Of a stretch of DNA of 64,000 nucleotides, positions 46,413 through 58,710 are shown piece by piece. Where the stretch lies: assembly GCA_017562135.1 (NCBI GenBank), contig QEYB01000397.1:1-64000 (forward strand). The letters are read 5' to 3'. Both the position numbers and the translations under genes were made by a program. The notes under the pieces were generated by a model. It was not told the DNA's origin, searched no databases, and saw only the letters and a program-made list of their open reading frames with translations. This stretch comes from Dipylidium caninum (taxonomy: Eukaryota; Platyhelminthes; Cestoda; Cyclophyllidea; Dipylidiidae). How positions within the stretch are numbered: position 1 is the stretch's first letter; each line of letters starts with the position of its first letter.

Positions 46413-49054
46413 ATGGTTATATCTGCGTACATATGAGTGAGTGTTGCCTTTGCTCCTTTACACAACACTCGACGCATTCACTTAACACTTCTCTAAGAAC
46501 CATTAACCCTATTGCCACACCTCTAAGTCACTTGATCTTGCATTGCATCGATGGCATCCGATAGCAGTAAAGGTAAACAAAGCACGTTTAACTTCATCGC
46601 GTGCTTGATGGGAACAACGTCAGGCCAAACTGAAAGTAACTTGCATGGGAAGAATTTTCACGTGGGTAAGAAGGTGGGAAAATCTACATTTAACTGATTC
46701 GAGCAGAAGTAGGAGGCGGAGAGAAAGGAGAGGCAAGTTCAGTGGCCGAACATCGCGTGATTGCGAGTATTGATGGTGACTTGTTTCCTATGCGCTTTAT
46801 GCAGACGCACAGTAAGCAGTGCCTGCAAATGGAAGCAGAATCGTGAGTGGCCCAATCAACAGTACCTTCTCGGTTAATTGCTCACTGCCCGGCGATGGGG
46901 AATAAGTTGACTTCTCCCCATCAAGGTGTCCTTGGCTTTCATCAGTGTCAAGCTCTTTTTGCTTCCTCAACTAGGAGGCTTGCGTAAGCATCGAGCCCGA
47001 GGAACCTGACTGCTTCAGAATAACAAACAACGACTGTTCTAACGAATACTTCCTTCTACACTCAGAGTACGTTCTAATGCTTTCATCACTCACAAGAACA
47101 ATCGTCACCGACAACACCAACAAGAAACCCCTCCCTACTCGTTCTCCTAGTTATGCACTTTTTCTTCCTGCTTCCTTAGTCTCGAATTCTTACGCAGAAG
47201 TGCAGATGACCGGCTTTATTCCTCACAATATGACCTGGGTAGTCTTCTATCCAAAGGGATTATCCAAAATTTTCATGTCTGTTGCTGCATTTCCTGACGG
47301 AGTGTGGAGTTCCTCGGTTACTTGTAAGTCGTTGTGTGCACAACTTCACCAATCCACATGTTTGACATGTCTCAAACAACTAAGAGACTTTCACAATTGC
47401 CTTTCAAGGCCTCGTTATGAATCCGCATCAGCCCCTCTTCATTGACGCGAAGGATAAGGAGATGGTGATAGTCACGTGCGACTACCACAAAGCCACTAAG
47501 GCAATGAGTCTACCATATAGTCTGCCCAATTTATCTGAATGGGCCTGGACAGACTGGCGGCTTAAACCTTGCTCAGCACATCTCTTGCCTCTACACCTTA
47601 AAAATGTAATAATTGTTTTCGTGTATACCTAGATGGGTATGGTAGTGGGCACCAATTAATCCGACGTATAAATCAAATTCGTGGTGGCTTTTCTTCTTGG
47701 AGGAAACACTACAGACGAGAACTTGGTGAATTTTACATATCGAGTACCTCGGATGCCTGTATGATGACTCCGACGTGGAAGGCGCGGTTTTCGAAATAGA
47801 TTGGGGCAGATCAGACTGGATCACTGGGACGGGGAATTATTCGTTCTCAGTGAAACCACACGGAAACTCTTTCTCCACCATAACAGCTGACGATTGTGAG
47901 TGCTCGAAACTGCCAACTGCTTGCATCACACCCCTCCACCCAACATGTTCACATCTGATTTTATTTTCTTACCTAGCTCAAGCGACTCATACTACCGCGG
48001 TATCTGCTACAGGAAATATGAAATTTATAGAAGGATGTAGTGATGATGAGTTTGGTGGTGCTCTAACACAGCCACCATCGCATATTTGGGCCAATTTGGG
48101 TGCTAATAGCACAAGTGCAACTGAAAGAAGTAAATCTAGAATTTTTACTGGCCCAATCAATAGCACGTTCTCTATCAACTTCACCCTTCCTGGCGAATAC
48201 AGGGCAGGGTAACATTTCACACAAGTTTTCGTGGCTTTCACGGTTGACATTTATTTTTGTTTTCACATGTAGAGAGTGTGTGAAAAACTTGTCCAACGAA
48301 TCTCAATGCGCCAAAATAAGTGGCAACAATTGTCCCACCTAATAGCGCAAGTGTTTATACGCCCTCAAGAAGCAAACACATGAAGCTTTGTGGATGTATA
48401 CTCCTCATAGTGAACGTTATGTGGAGATCAAGTTGGGTAGCGGGCTTGTGCACATGCAACACGTCTCCACTGCAACGTGAAATTGACAAACGTGTTCATA
48501 ATGTTGTCAGAACAATGCGTTTCTCGGTGGAAAACTTCACATTTCCACTGCGAAAGTCTCATCAGGCTGAGTGCCATCAATTCACAGGCTTTGCTGACAT
48601 TCAGGCCGAAAGAGCTGGGCCACAAAATCATCTATCTCTAATCCGCTCAAACATAACCAAAAATACGGTCTTGGACGATTTTATGCGGCAATGGCTCACC
48701 TTATTCGTGCAACCATCTCTCTACCTGTGTTTCATCAGACCCACTCTCCATGAACTCCTTCCGCCTCCGTAGACCAAACGACTTCCGGTTGTGCAGTCAG
48801 AAAAACCGGTGAGTGCGTGTCTATTTCCTCTGCACCACTTCGATGCTTCACGTGTCTACCACTCAGGCTGTCCTTAATGTCTCTTTGTCACCATTCTTTT
48901 GTACTGTCAAACAATTTACCCATTTGTTCCTTTTCAGCCGCTTTTCTTTCCATTCTGGCATGCCTGTTGATGTGTAAGTGGTTCTTCCTCTTTTCTTCTT
49001 CGGGGTTGTTCATATTGCTAACACTTCCTGCCCCTTCAAACAGTCTACATCTGA
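46413..49054 (+). pseudogene. Pseudogene D: GP50-like, with an extra partial module
   Basis: E1 at 46413 has lost about 25 nt of signal-peptide code, leaving the ATG out of frame. E2 (about 46805-46910) has TAA after AQ and a damaged donor (GGAataagtt). E3 (about 46970-47067, CSNEYF) has lost its last cysteine codon. E4 47180-47323 (144 nt, EVQMTGFIPHNM) is intact. E5 47409-47500 (LFIDAKDKEMVIVTC) now has gc instead of gt at the donor. E6 from 47633 has TAA at 47657. E7 (about 47701-47896) has an internal deletion and frameshift before DDSDVEGAVFEIDWG. The stalk exon 47977-48012 has lost its donor (gaaata). The 3' end is clean: 48773-48808 (TTSGCAVRKTG), 48938-48973 (AFLSILACLLM) and a last exon from 49044 with stop 49052-49054. 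This tail is the best model for a GPI-anchor-like signal. Confidence 0.8.
48013..48342 (+). pseudogene. Partial second module (E2-E3) inside pseudogene D
   Basis: After the damaged stalk exon the frame stays open through SKSRIFTGPINSTFSINFTLPGEY, an E2-type segment in two pieces (SKSRIFTGPINSTF and SINFTLPGEY), ending at about 48212. An intron-like gap follows to an acceptor near 48271 and an E3-type stretch (ECVKNLSNESQC and KISGNNCPT), which stops at TAA where the family continues into EYF. No E4-E7 follows before the tail exons of D. This is either a remnant of a tandem second domain or an unequal-crossover product. Confidence 0.6.
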
Positions 49055-50682
49055 TCTTGACACATCGACTCTCCATCTGCTTCCCGAATTGTATAGAATA
49101 AAAATAATATCAGCATGTTTTGAAAACATTGTGCCAGCTACAAGGCTTCTTTTTGTATTGTAACAAATCGCCAAGCATCAGGCCACTGCGTAAGTAGAGC
49201 ATTATGGACACGTATTTGGTTTAGGGGTTGTGTCAACGAAGTCTATGCTCGAAAGCAGTTCGCTGTTGTCGACACCGTCAATTCTCGCCCACTTCTTTTC
49301 ACAAACCAACTCTTACGCCATTTTGTCACATAGGAATGATCCAGCTACCCCTGAATGCCGCCGCGAGGTGTTCTGTTGTGTAATGTCAAATGGAGTAGTT
49401 CGAGGATAAGGGCGTGGCCTTTCAACTAAGTACCTAGGCCCCTCGTAGTCAAACCAACTGAAGATTGATTATTACTTTGTTGGTGCTGCGGTAGGGGTAG
49501 CAGCAGTTCCCGTTGAACTCCACATCTGTGGAGGTGTTTTACGTGAGAGACTAACTATTTAGGACTGGAGACGAGGATGTTGCTGTTCCGATGTCCTCGC
49601 AACTCCCATTAGTTTCATAATAGGTAGTATTCAGTGAGTGCGAATCTCTCCGTTAACGTGACACTGCAGTTTGAGGAGAAGCGTGGAGTTAAATAATTAG
49701 TTAGCAATAAAATGTGTTTACTGGCAAGTACGTACGAAAGATGTTTCATAGGTGATGGATACGATCATTAATTTGGTTGGAGGGAAGCTCGAACGGCAAA
49801 AATATTAATTTACATTACAGTCCTAGTTATTTGAGAGTGTCCTCGACTGCGGCGGGAACGTGGTTTTCCTTCGGTGGCATCGGTGGTGAAGAAGGGAATG
49901 AGACGGTGGTATACTTTCACTGATAGGCGGGGATGGAGAGTATCGTTGCCTCCCTACTGATGACGTGCAGGATCCTTTTTCAGAAATTGTGACGAAATCG
50001 CTTATCCAAACGTCAAGACTTGACAAGTGAAAACAATTCACCCGCATGTCGAGCTTCTACTACATCTGGCATCCATTACATTCAGACCACACGGCACCCG
50101 AGGAGAAGGCATTGTACAACAGAACGCGATGATGCGCAAGCATGACGTTAAAATCGGTGGGATGCATTAGTACCTTTCGAATCAACTATTTGGAGTAGAG
50201 TGGTGTGGAGTGGAGTGACACGCATCGCGATATCACTTCGTAGCAAATCACGTCCCGCGAGTTACACGTAAAATGTCCGCAGTGTTCACAACTAGCGGTG
50301 TGATGAAGAATGTGACGATTTGAAGTTTTCTCTCAAGCATTCGCTCACGTCAACAGGATAACAGTTGGGCCAGCAAGATGACAGGATTTCTGAAAATCTC
50401 TCCCCAGGAGTCAGCTTAGTCTTTGTCCGAGCCCATTCACGACGCGATTAGTTTCATACGCCAATAAGCCTTTGACGCGCGAATACGTCCCACTCGCCCA
50501 CCACCGTTCATGTGAGGAAGAAGCGAGTGACGAGAACGAGGACAAGAGAAGAAAACGAATGATGTGGGGGCACATGCTTCTTCTCAGTATACCAACTAGT
50601 GTCTGCCTAGCATTTCTGCCACACGTTTATAGACGACATTACATTTATCACAGTTGCCGCCTTTCATTATTCGTCTCCCATG

Positions 50683-51180
50683 GCCTCGTTATGCCTCCGA
50701 CAGAGTCTCTCTTTATTGACGCGAAGAATAAGGAAACGATGACACTCACGTGTAGATACCAGATACCTCATTTATCTGGATGGGCCGCGACAGACTACCA
50801 ACTTTATCCAACTTCATTCCCACGGTCTAACTATAAGAAGTGTTTGTGTTTGCCTAAATAGCAACAGTGAGGGACAACCACTCATCGGCGCTCAAAGCTT
50901 TTTGCATACAGCGTTTATGACAACAGAGACGCGTACCCGCACTTAATCGAAATCAGTAAGCTTAAGACAATGCATCGGGGCATTCTTTAGTGTTTGTGCA
51001 ATGCTATGTAAATGATAGCGCTAATTCGTCGCTGTTTCGCTCCTAGGAGGAAACGGTGAGGATGGAAATTTTTGAATTTCGTAATTGAAGGGAGGAGGAG
51101 AAAACTTGTTGGTTGCCTTGGCAACGTGTATTGAGACAATCGTCCCTGGGTAGGTCAAAGCAATCCATAGCCCATCCAAT
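50683..51180 (+). pseudogene. Fragment F: GP50-like E5-E7 remnant
   Basis: E5 (about 50686-50780) encodes SLFIDAKNKETMTLTC. The E6 remnant near 50862-50955 needs a one-base shift to join its first half to VYDNRDAYPHLIEIS, after which a gtaag donor follows. E7 near 51048-51160 is strongly decayed: FVIEGRRRK and LVGCLGNVY are recognisable but interrupted by stops. I see no E1-E4 upstream. Confidence 0.6.
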
Positions 51181-51600
51181 ATTCTGTCAATAGTCTTATA
51201 ACCAGTCATTCACTCATGCAATTTGTTGATGGGCGAAGATCAATTGCCAATGGATTCTTGGCATTCATTGTGTCTTCATAGTCCATCGGCTCGTTCGTAG
51301 TCCTCCAAAGTCACATGCTACTAGACCCGTAAACCCGCATTCGCGGGGAGGGATCTCAATTCTCTAACTACAATTGTCTACGAAACAGTCGCCCATCGCC
51401 TTCAAGTGTAATTTGGGTTTGTTAGGACACCGACAATTGTGTTCTTCAGAGTTATTTGTGGACGGTGATTCAACACTAATCGGTCCTTTCGTGCTGACTG
51501 TGCGCAGCCGCTTTGCAGGTGGAATATCCATTGGGGAGAAAAGTGGGAATCGGACAATTTTTATTCCGTGTGCAGGAAGTGTGAGGATGGTGGATGGGGG

Positions 51601-51826
51601 CATGGACGGGAAGGAAGAGAGGGAGGTTGGGGCGAATGGACGGAATTGTGGCGAGTGGTCGACAAGGTAACTGCGCTCAAAAGTGAGCAGTGTGGAAGAG
51701 GGAGAACATGGCGCATGGACGGGAAGGAAGAGAGGGAGGTTGGGGAGAATGGACGGAATTGTGGCGAGTGGTCGACAAGGTAACTGCGCTCAAAAGTGAG
51801 CAGTGTGGAAGAGGGAGAACATGGCT
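51601..51826. repeat. 113-bp tandem duplication (two units)
   Basis: Units 51601-51713 and 51714-51826 are identical except for one base (GGGGCGAATGG against GGGGAGAATGG). It lies just upstream of fragment G and matches nothing else in the window that I could see. Confidence 0.9.
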
Positions 51827-51849
51827 AAAATCACTCAATTTCAGGTATA

Positions 51850-52850
51850 TCATTAATGATTCCTGCAAAAGGAAGCAGATTCATGTGCGGGCCAGTAGGG
51901 AGCACGTTCATCATCACTTTCTCTCGCCCCAGTGAATGCCACGAAGGTTGACCTGTCCTCAATAATGTACCCTTGGCTTTCATCAAAGACCGATATTCTG
52001 CGTTCCCTCGTTGAGCGATTATGTGTGCATAGCCTGTCCAAAGAGACTGGTTGCGCCTTCCATCACGCACCGAAAAGGCCTCGTTTTGCATCCGAATGAG
52101 TCCTTCTTCATGGACGCTAAGAATAAGGAAACGGTAACGGCAACTTGCAGAGACCGCATGAAGAACGGCTAGTGAGCTTACGATGAAGTCTACCTTACTT
52201 ACGGCGGCGGGCCTCAACAGTCTCCCAACTCTTCCATTATTATCGCATCTTTTGCCTCTTCACCCGAAGTATACAATTAGAGGCTGTGTGCTTGGTCACA
52301 TGGATATAATTGTGGGCATCAAATCACTCAAGGCTTACAGAATTCGGGGTGGTACCGTTGAAAACTATGCCAACGAGTATCCAGAAAAAGTTAGCCTCAC
52401 TAAGTATAACGTAATGCATTATTGAAAAATGATGTATATGCACTGCTGAGTGTGTGCCAGCCCTGACTGAGTGTGGTTTGATTTCCTCGAAGGAAACTGT
52501 ACAGACACAAATTTTGTGAATTTCGCAATAGAGGTGGGGAGGCGACAATAGGTTGTGCACCATGGGTGCTTGTATAACGTATATGGAAGTCACGGCGCAG
52601 GCTTCAAGCTTGATTAGGTTAGGTCAAACCAGTCTTCTTGCATTTGCTAGGAATGGAACAAATTGGCCTATCTTTATCTTACTTGTAACTACACTTCATA
52701 TTATATTCCAGGTTACTCTTTTACCAGTTCAGACAATTTCCATGGGATTTGGCCGTCAAGTCGGGCCGCTGAGAGCTTACACGATGTCTCACCACTTAGT
52801 TCCGAAATTCCATGAAATACAGACGGTGCCAATAAACGATTAAGCATTGT
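51850..52850 (+). pseudogene. Fragment G: GP50-like E2, E5, E6 and E7
   Basis: An E2-like stretch at about 51850-51945 reads SLMIPAKGSRFMCGPVGSTF. E5 (about 52075-52170) reads SFFMDAKNKETVTATC. E6 (about 52309-52410, DIIVGIKSLKAYRI) is open. E7 (from about 52492, TDTNFVNFAIEVGRR) has a TAG before the cysteine block and another stop at the KLD position. E3 and E4 are missing. This copy lies at the left end of the 52-55 kb segmental duplicate. Confidence 0.65.
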
Positions 52851-54695
52851 TCTGATGATCTTTAGTGAAATAGGCAGGTAAGGGGCCGGTTTAAGAGCGT
52901 TCTTCTTCGCTCTCGCTCAATTTCTTCCTAAACCACCACTAACTGGCACAGTAGAGAGATAGCGAACTGTCTTCACCCTCACGCTAGTCGGCAAGTCCTT
53001 AATTTCCACTCTGAGGTTGGGAGGAACCGCCCGTCACTGAAACTCTTGCCTCATTCACTCTTAACAACCCCACTATTCTTCACTCAGAACGCTGTTGATG
53101 ATGAGACTCGCCGGGGAGCGCTGCTAGGCACCAGTAAACGCCACGTAAAAGGGAAAAGGTTTTGCTGTAACCGCGTATGCAGTAATATCAATTAGTGGGT
53201 GTAACAATGCCGCCATATCAACTGCACAAAAAGTGGGAGAAGGCAATCAAATCGTAAAATGGTCGTAGTCTTGGAAAAAGGGTCGAAATTACCATCTCCT
53301 TCCAACTTCACGCAAAATGCAATCCGAGGTAGGAGGCCCCCTTAGTGGCGATGGGAGATGAGCGACGATGAGTGAAATGAAATAAAGACGCTGCAGTCTG
53401 AGCTCCGCAGTCATGGGGAGAGTGAAAGCTGAAGTGGACAAGGGGTTTCCGTGTTGATGAAACAAGAAAAAGGAATGTTTTGAAAGGCCTTAAACATTCA
53501 GAGGCGATTTTGCGTATTGGAGTTGCTGGCACATGAAAACTATAAGTTGCTCAGCTGCTTTGTCAAAGTCTATTTGTTAAGTTTGCAACTACATGAGACG
53601 CCATGTGATGGAGCCTTCGACTTCTCTTCGGCACCAAGGGACATTTTCGAATGCAGGAAGAGGAAATTGATGACGTTGTTGTGAGCGCCTTCGCAACGTA
53701 ACAGTTGCGGTAGCGAATGAATTCTGTTGGACAGGACGAACAAAATGACGAGGAAGACGGTAAGTAAACTCTGAAAGATGGGTAAAGGCTTATGTCAGAG
53801 GTAGTTGTCAAGGAATGCAGCTCAAAGATTTAGCATAGAGTTCGGAAAATAGTGAACAGTGGAGATCCTATTTCGTCACTTCAATCTCGCGTGCTTGACA
53901 TCGGCACTCGTAAGGTCTTATTGCTTGCAGCGAATGCAACGTCCTATAAATACTCCGTAGAAAGTACTTTGTAAATGGGCTGTGAACTTTATCCAAGCGT
54001 CAGGTCTACTCACGGATTTGTCGGAGAGCGTCTATATCGCCTCGTTTATGAGGCAATAGTAGGCTGTGCAGTGCATGGAATGGGCTAATTGGGCGCCGAT
54101 AGAGCCCGTGAAGACGGCGTTCGAGGCGGTGGGCGGCTATAGCGATGTTTATTGTCAGTTTCATTGTCCTTAAAATCAACATCACTCGCCTTAGGCACAT
54201 CTGTCCTTGAACGCTTCGCAGTAAAGTTCAGATTTGGTACGTTGTGACACACACTTATGCGTAACATCTCAGACAACCACATGTTCTTCTAAAAAGCCCA
54301 GAAGGTATGCATGAAGTGCCTCTGGCTCATCCATCCACATGTGGTTCATCTATCTGGGCATTGGATTATAGAGCAGTGTGCATGCGAAGCAAGATGTTTC
54401 TACTCCCATCCTGTAAAACAAATAACCTCATCGATGTGATTTATGAGTGAGGGGTAGAGGGCTGTCGGGCTGGATGGAGGAAAAAGTTCGAACCCCACCG
54501 GCCAATTGCCCTCTTAGCGCTTAGCAAACCATCGATTGCTCCCAACATCTGCAAGTTGTTGCGATGCTGACACCGGCACAAAAGTAGAAATGGCCGATTT
54601 ACTCTACCCAAACTAGCCTTCGGCTTTGCGATTAATTGTGCTAGACGGAGTCTATTCCATAGTGACAGCCCACAGGCTGCGATAGGTTGGGTAGG
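52055..54695 (+). repeat. Segmental duplication, copy 2
   Basis: Direct paralogue of 16340-19085. Compared with copy 1 it lacks about 165 bp between the GAGAGTGAAAGCTGAAG block (about 53420) and TGGACAAGGG. It also carries an extra base near 54130 that shifts the frame of the membrane-segment exon. Confidence 0.85.
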
Positions 54696-54699
54696 CTCT

Positions 54700-57600
54700 A
54701 TTTCCATCTCAATGTCCACAATCTTGGTAAGGAGCTTAAATTGTGCAAATAACACACGAAGCACATCTCCTAATGCCAGTAAGGAATACGGTTGCAGAAG
54801 GGGAAGCGACTCCTTCAACAGGTAACACATCCTAGTGCATGAATCTCCAAGTGTTTCTGGGTCTGAGTCTCGGAATTACACACTCGAAAAATTCACTGTT
54901 TCGATCACCCCACCCTAATTGCACACAACACTTCGTCTTTCTCGCACACCAGCAATGGCACCACGCTAACTTCAGATGCCTTCGTGAATCCGGGTGTCTC
55001 GCGAAGACAGTGCTTTGCTTACGTTGCACACGGCTTCTCTCCTATCCACCTTTACCTTGCACACACGGCACCATCATTGCCTCCATCATCCCCACCTTAT
55101 TCCACCCAACAAATCATCTTTCCTCCATACTCCAACAATGTGTCCACGCTGACTCCGATTTCCTTAGCTTACTTTTCTTCCACGAACTGCCTTACACATA
55201 TCTCCTACTTCCGATTTGTACCTGCGGCTCATGCATCTCCCTTTGTCTTCTCCCTGTCGCTCAGTTTCAACAGATGTCGGAGCTACGCGACCTACGCTAT
55301 TCCTCTGGATAAACAATGAGAATGTGGGTTTTAAGTGTATCCTAAAGTCAAATTGAGAATGGATGGATGAAACTGTTGCTAACAGGCCAACATCATGTTG
55401 ATCGGAAGACAAACAGCTTAAAAGGCTCTATGGGTGCCTCTCCACCAGTTCACGCTTTCGGGGAGATGATCGTGCCATATTGCTGGTTAAACATTCGACA
55501 CTCGCTTCTGAGCATATCACTTCATCAATGACGAAGGCTTCTGCATGGACAATCTTCGCGGATGAAGTGTTATGCTGCGAGTGAGCAACATCGCGACAGA
55601 AGATATTTAGGCAAATACTGAGAAGAACTAGGTGTACTGGATGATCAAACTGGAACAGACCTCTTTCAATTTCGTTCCGTTAAAGCTCAAACACGTAGAA
55701 ATGACCAGGCTACTGTAAGGTGGGAGTCATATACGCTTCAATTTCTGCTCACGGATTAATGAGTTACCAACGTGGCTAAATTAGCAAATAAATACTACCA
55801 AGCCGTAAAGCGTGACTGCGACAAGTTTCAGCGAAATATCCTCTCGTCATCATGTGATGGAGCAATAGAGCGCTAGACTGAAAGAAGAATTTGATGGTGT
55901 CAGGATATTTAGTCTTCCAGGCAAGAGAGAGGGTGCTAAGGAGCACGAAGGTTAGCTGACGTGGGTGAGAGGCTTTGGCAAGGATTAGCGGATGCCGCAG
56001 ATGCTGGGTTGAAGAATGAGAGGGAAATGCATTTATGGGGTGTCAAGACGGCAATCCTCTTAATTAAAGTCAAAAAAGTTGCTCGCGATGACAGGTCATT
56101 AGAGAGTTAATCTGATGTGAGGCCCACAACTTCTACGAATCGCTTTAGTTGAAGACCTGCAGAGGGGAAGTGAGATGATGGGTACCACATTGATTGCCAT
56201 TACCATTGTGCGCAAATTTCACCCAGCATTGAAGCAGCAGTGCGCCCTTTTTCTCCGCTCTTAACCTGAAGATTGGCTCTCCAAGCACAATCAAGCACTC
56301 CCTTCAGCCAGAATGCTTAACCAAGTTTGTCAACTTGATATGCGGCCAGTTACGCAGTGAAGGGTTGCAAAGAGACAGTCCACGGACGAGAGTTGGTGTC
56401 AAACCGACGCCACACCACACCGGAGGAACGATGACAGCAGACTGGCCTGTGGACTCAGGGCTCATGCAAAACGGGGAGAGGGACGACCTCACTATCGTGC
56501 GGCAAGACGAAATCGTGGCGATATGAAGGCGTGGCTGGCGACACACCGCGGGGAAAATTGAAAGGGACCATTGGAGTGAAGAGAGGTGGATTGCGCCTCT
56601 CGTGAAGCCGGGACTTCGAGGACTAGCAATTGAGCCTTCTCTCCTCAGAGGTGATGTCCACCCAGTAAGGCTTTATCGCGTGTCTTAAACGGTGTAGAAT
56701 GCAATCGCACAGGGTCCATGCGCGAGATCTGCGAAGTGGGAGTTAGAGGATGAATGAAATTCGATAATCTGCACAATGTTGGACTGCTCGATGTGGTTGA
56801 CTGGCAGTGAAGCATCTTCTCGTCGCAGTCTTCCTCAAAATCAAACCACTAATCACCACCGCACAACTGCCAAAGCTTTCATTGCGACGCATTTTACTTC
56901 ACGCCTCCAACGCACAAGAAGTCGGTCACGGTGTTCCTTCCCGGTTGGGTTACCCTATGAAGTCTAGCTGTCGCGACGTCTCTGTTCCAGAGGGGAATCG
57001 ACACTGGCTGCTCCACACTGCCATTCGGCTTCTTACACCAACACCTCTTCAGCCAGCATTTCCATACCAGTCAGCACCGAGTGCAGCAAGAAAGGACGGA
57101 GTGGGAACTGTCACTTGCAGCCCCTATTTGGTTGGATCTAAGGGACGCACGGTGACAGAGCCTTAAATAGGCTCAACGGTCGGTCGCTTTCTTTCGATTA
57201 CAGTGCAAGTGTTCAGACGAACAGGCGCTTGAGAGTGCAGAGGAGATTAGCCGTCAATTGCGAGTAGTTCAGTGGCCCACGAGCTCACTGGTCAACCGTG
57301 ACTGATGGCAGCTAATGAGTTGTGTTCAAAGCTGACGTCTTCTCTAGACCATTCGCTTCCATCAGATGCGCGCAACGAATGCGAACCTCGAAAGCTCTTA
57401 CTGCATGAGTCGCGCAAGCTATGAGGGACGGAGTCATGGCAAGGACGTATTGTCGCCCACTGAGCGCACAGACTTGTAAGTCGTCTCACCCGCAACCACG
57501 AAGCCATCTCGTTTGAGTGCCAACAGAGTGGAGAAGAGGAGGTGAGTGGAGAGGAGCTGATAATCCGAAGTGCGCGATATGCGGACGTAAGAGGAGAAGG

Positions 57601-58365
57601 AGGCTGAGTTTTATCAGAAAGTTTGAAAAAAACAAATTATATTTTTTTCTCGCCATCAATTACTTTAATTAAAATTGAACTTCTGTCAACCTAAGAGCAA
57701 GTTGTACTCTCAATTTTTTGTACATTTTCCATCTGTTAATGTGAACAGTCGAACCAGTTCTTGTTAAATAACTTCTTCGTTTCTGTACTCTTTTTCCTTT
57801 TACAATTTTGTGAAGATAAAAAAGAGTTATCCAAAAGGTGTCAAGTCCGAGAATACGTTCGATGTGACAGGATCTTTTAACCTCGTTCTCTACTCTTTTG
57901 ACGAGTCCGCAAAGCAGCATGTGGCTCCTCATTATCCCCATGCAGTACGATGCCCTCCTCCTTGAACATTGTCGATATCTTTTGTGGACTGCTGTCACAA
58001 AATCATCCACATTCTGACAATGCTTCTTCAACTGGCCTTCGCCGCCGCCCACCTGTGTCTGGCCAATCTTCAGAGTTCGCACTTTCGCCTATTTGTTGCA
58101 TAAATGTGTAGAGTCCAAAAGTTGGGAAGGAGTAAGCAGGCCTAAGTGCAAAAAAATTCCATTTAACCGATTCTAGGTTGAACTCAGATGTGGTGGTAAA
58201 TTGGAAAATGCAAAGACGAGTGCTGGTAGTGCTGTTTTCATTTTGCCACGTCTTCCACCTCCACGCACATGTTGCTGTGGAGGAGCGAGAGGAGAAAGAT
58301 TTCATAAGCAAACCATGACATCGCAAATTCACATATAGGAAAAGGCACGGGGAGAAGGATGATAA
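54700..58365. other. No gene recognised
   Basis: Apart from repeat R5 copy 1, only unassigned open frames (54839-55312 plus, 57669-58082 minus). The stretch 57620-57860 is AT-rich. Confidence 0.4.
56460..56770. repeat. Dispersed repeat family R5, copy 1
   Basis: Shares GGGACGACCTCACTATCGTG, ATATGAAGGCGTGGCTGG, GCGCCTCTCGTGA, CCCAGTAAGGCTT and GGTCCATGCG with 60430-60690 in the same orientation, colinear over about 300 bp. Confidence 0.75.
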
Positions 58366-58369
58366 AATT

Positions 58370-58710
58370 TTGGAATGGGAAATACTTCACGTCCGCTGAA
58401 CATCCTCTGCACAGCGCTGCTGACCCTTTTTGTGGAAGCGACGCCGTCCAGCCGACATCAACACGACCCGACTCACATGGCCTTCTTCAGTGTCACGAAG
58501 CCTACTTCTTCATTTCACTGACTCCGCCTTCTATTCCATAGGCTCAAGCGACCAAAACACTTTTCTCTGCACTTTTTGCACCGTTTAGTCATTTGCGCCT
58601 TTGCTTCCTTAACAGGCAAGCCACATAGAGCGACGATACACGTATTCTGAGCCAGTGAGGCCGTCAAGATGTGAGTTCTTCGAGCTGATCGGCGCCTTCT
58701 CTGCTGATTA
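58370..58710. repeat. Dispersed repeat family R2, copy 3
   Basis: Aligns with 5095-5410 along its length: CCTCTGCACAGCGC, CCATAGGCTCAAGCGA, ACAGGCAAGCCACATAGAG, GATGTGAGTTCTTCGAGCTG. The minus strand carries HILTASLAQNTCIVALCGL, similar to NFTSSLAQNASIVTECGL in copy 2. Confidence 0.65.

Noticed and set aside
48817..49101. 94-codon plus-strand hydrophobic frame as an independent membrane protein
   Set aside because: It is the tail exon of pseudogene D (48938-48973) read through its introns.
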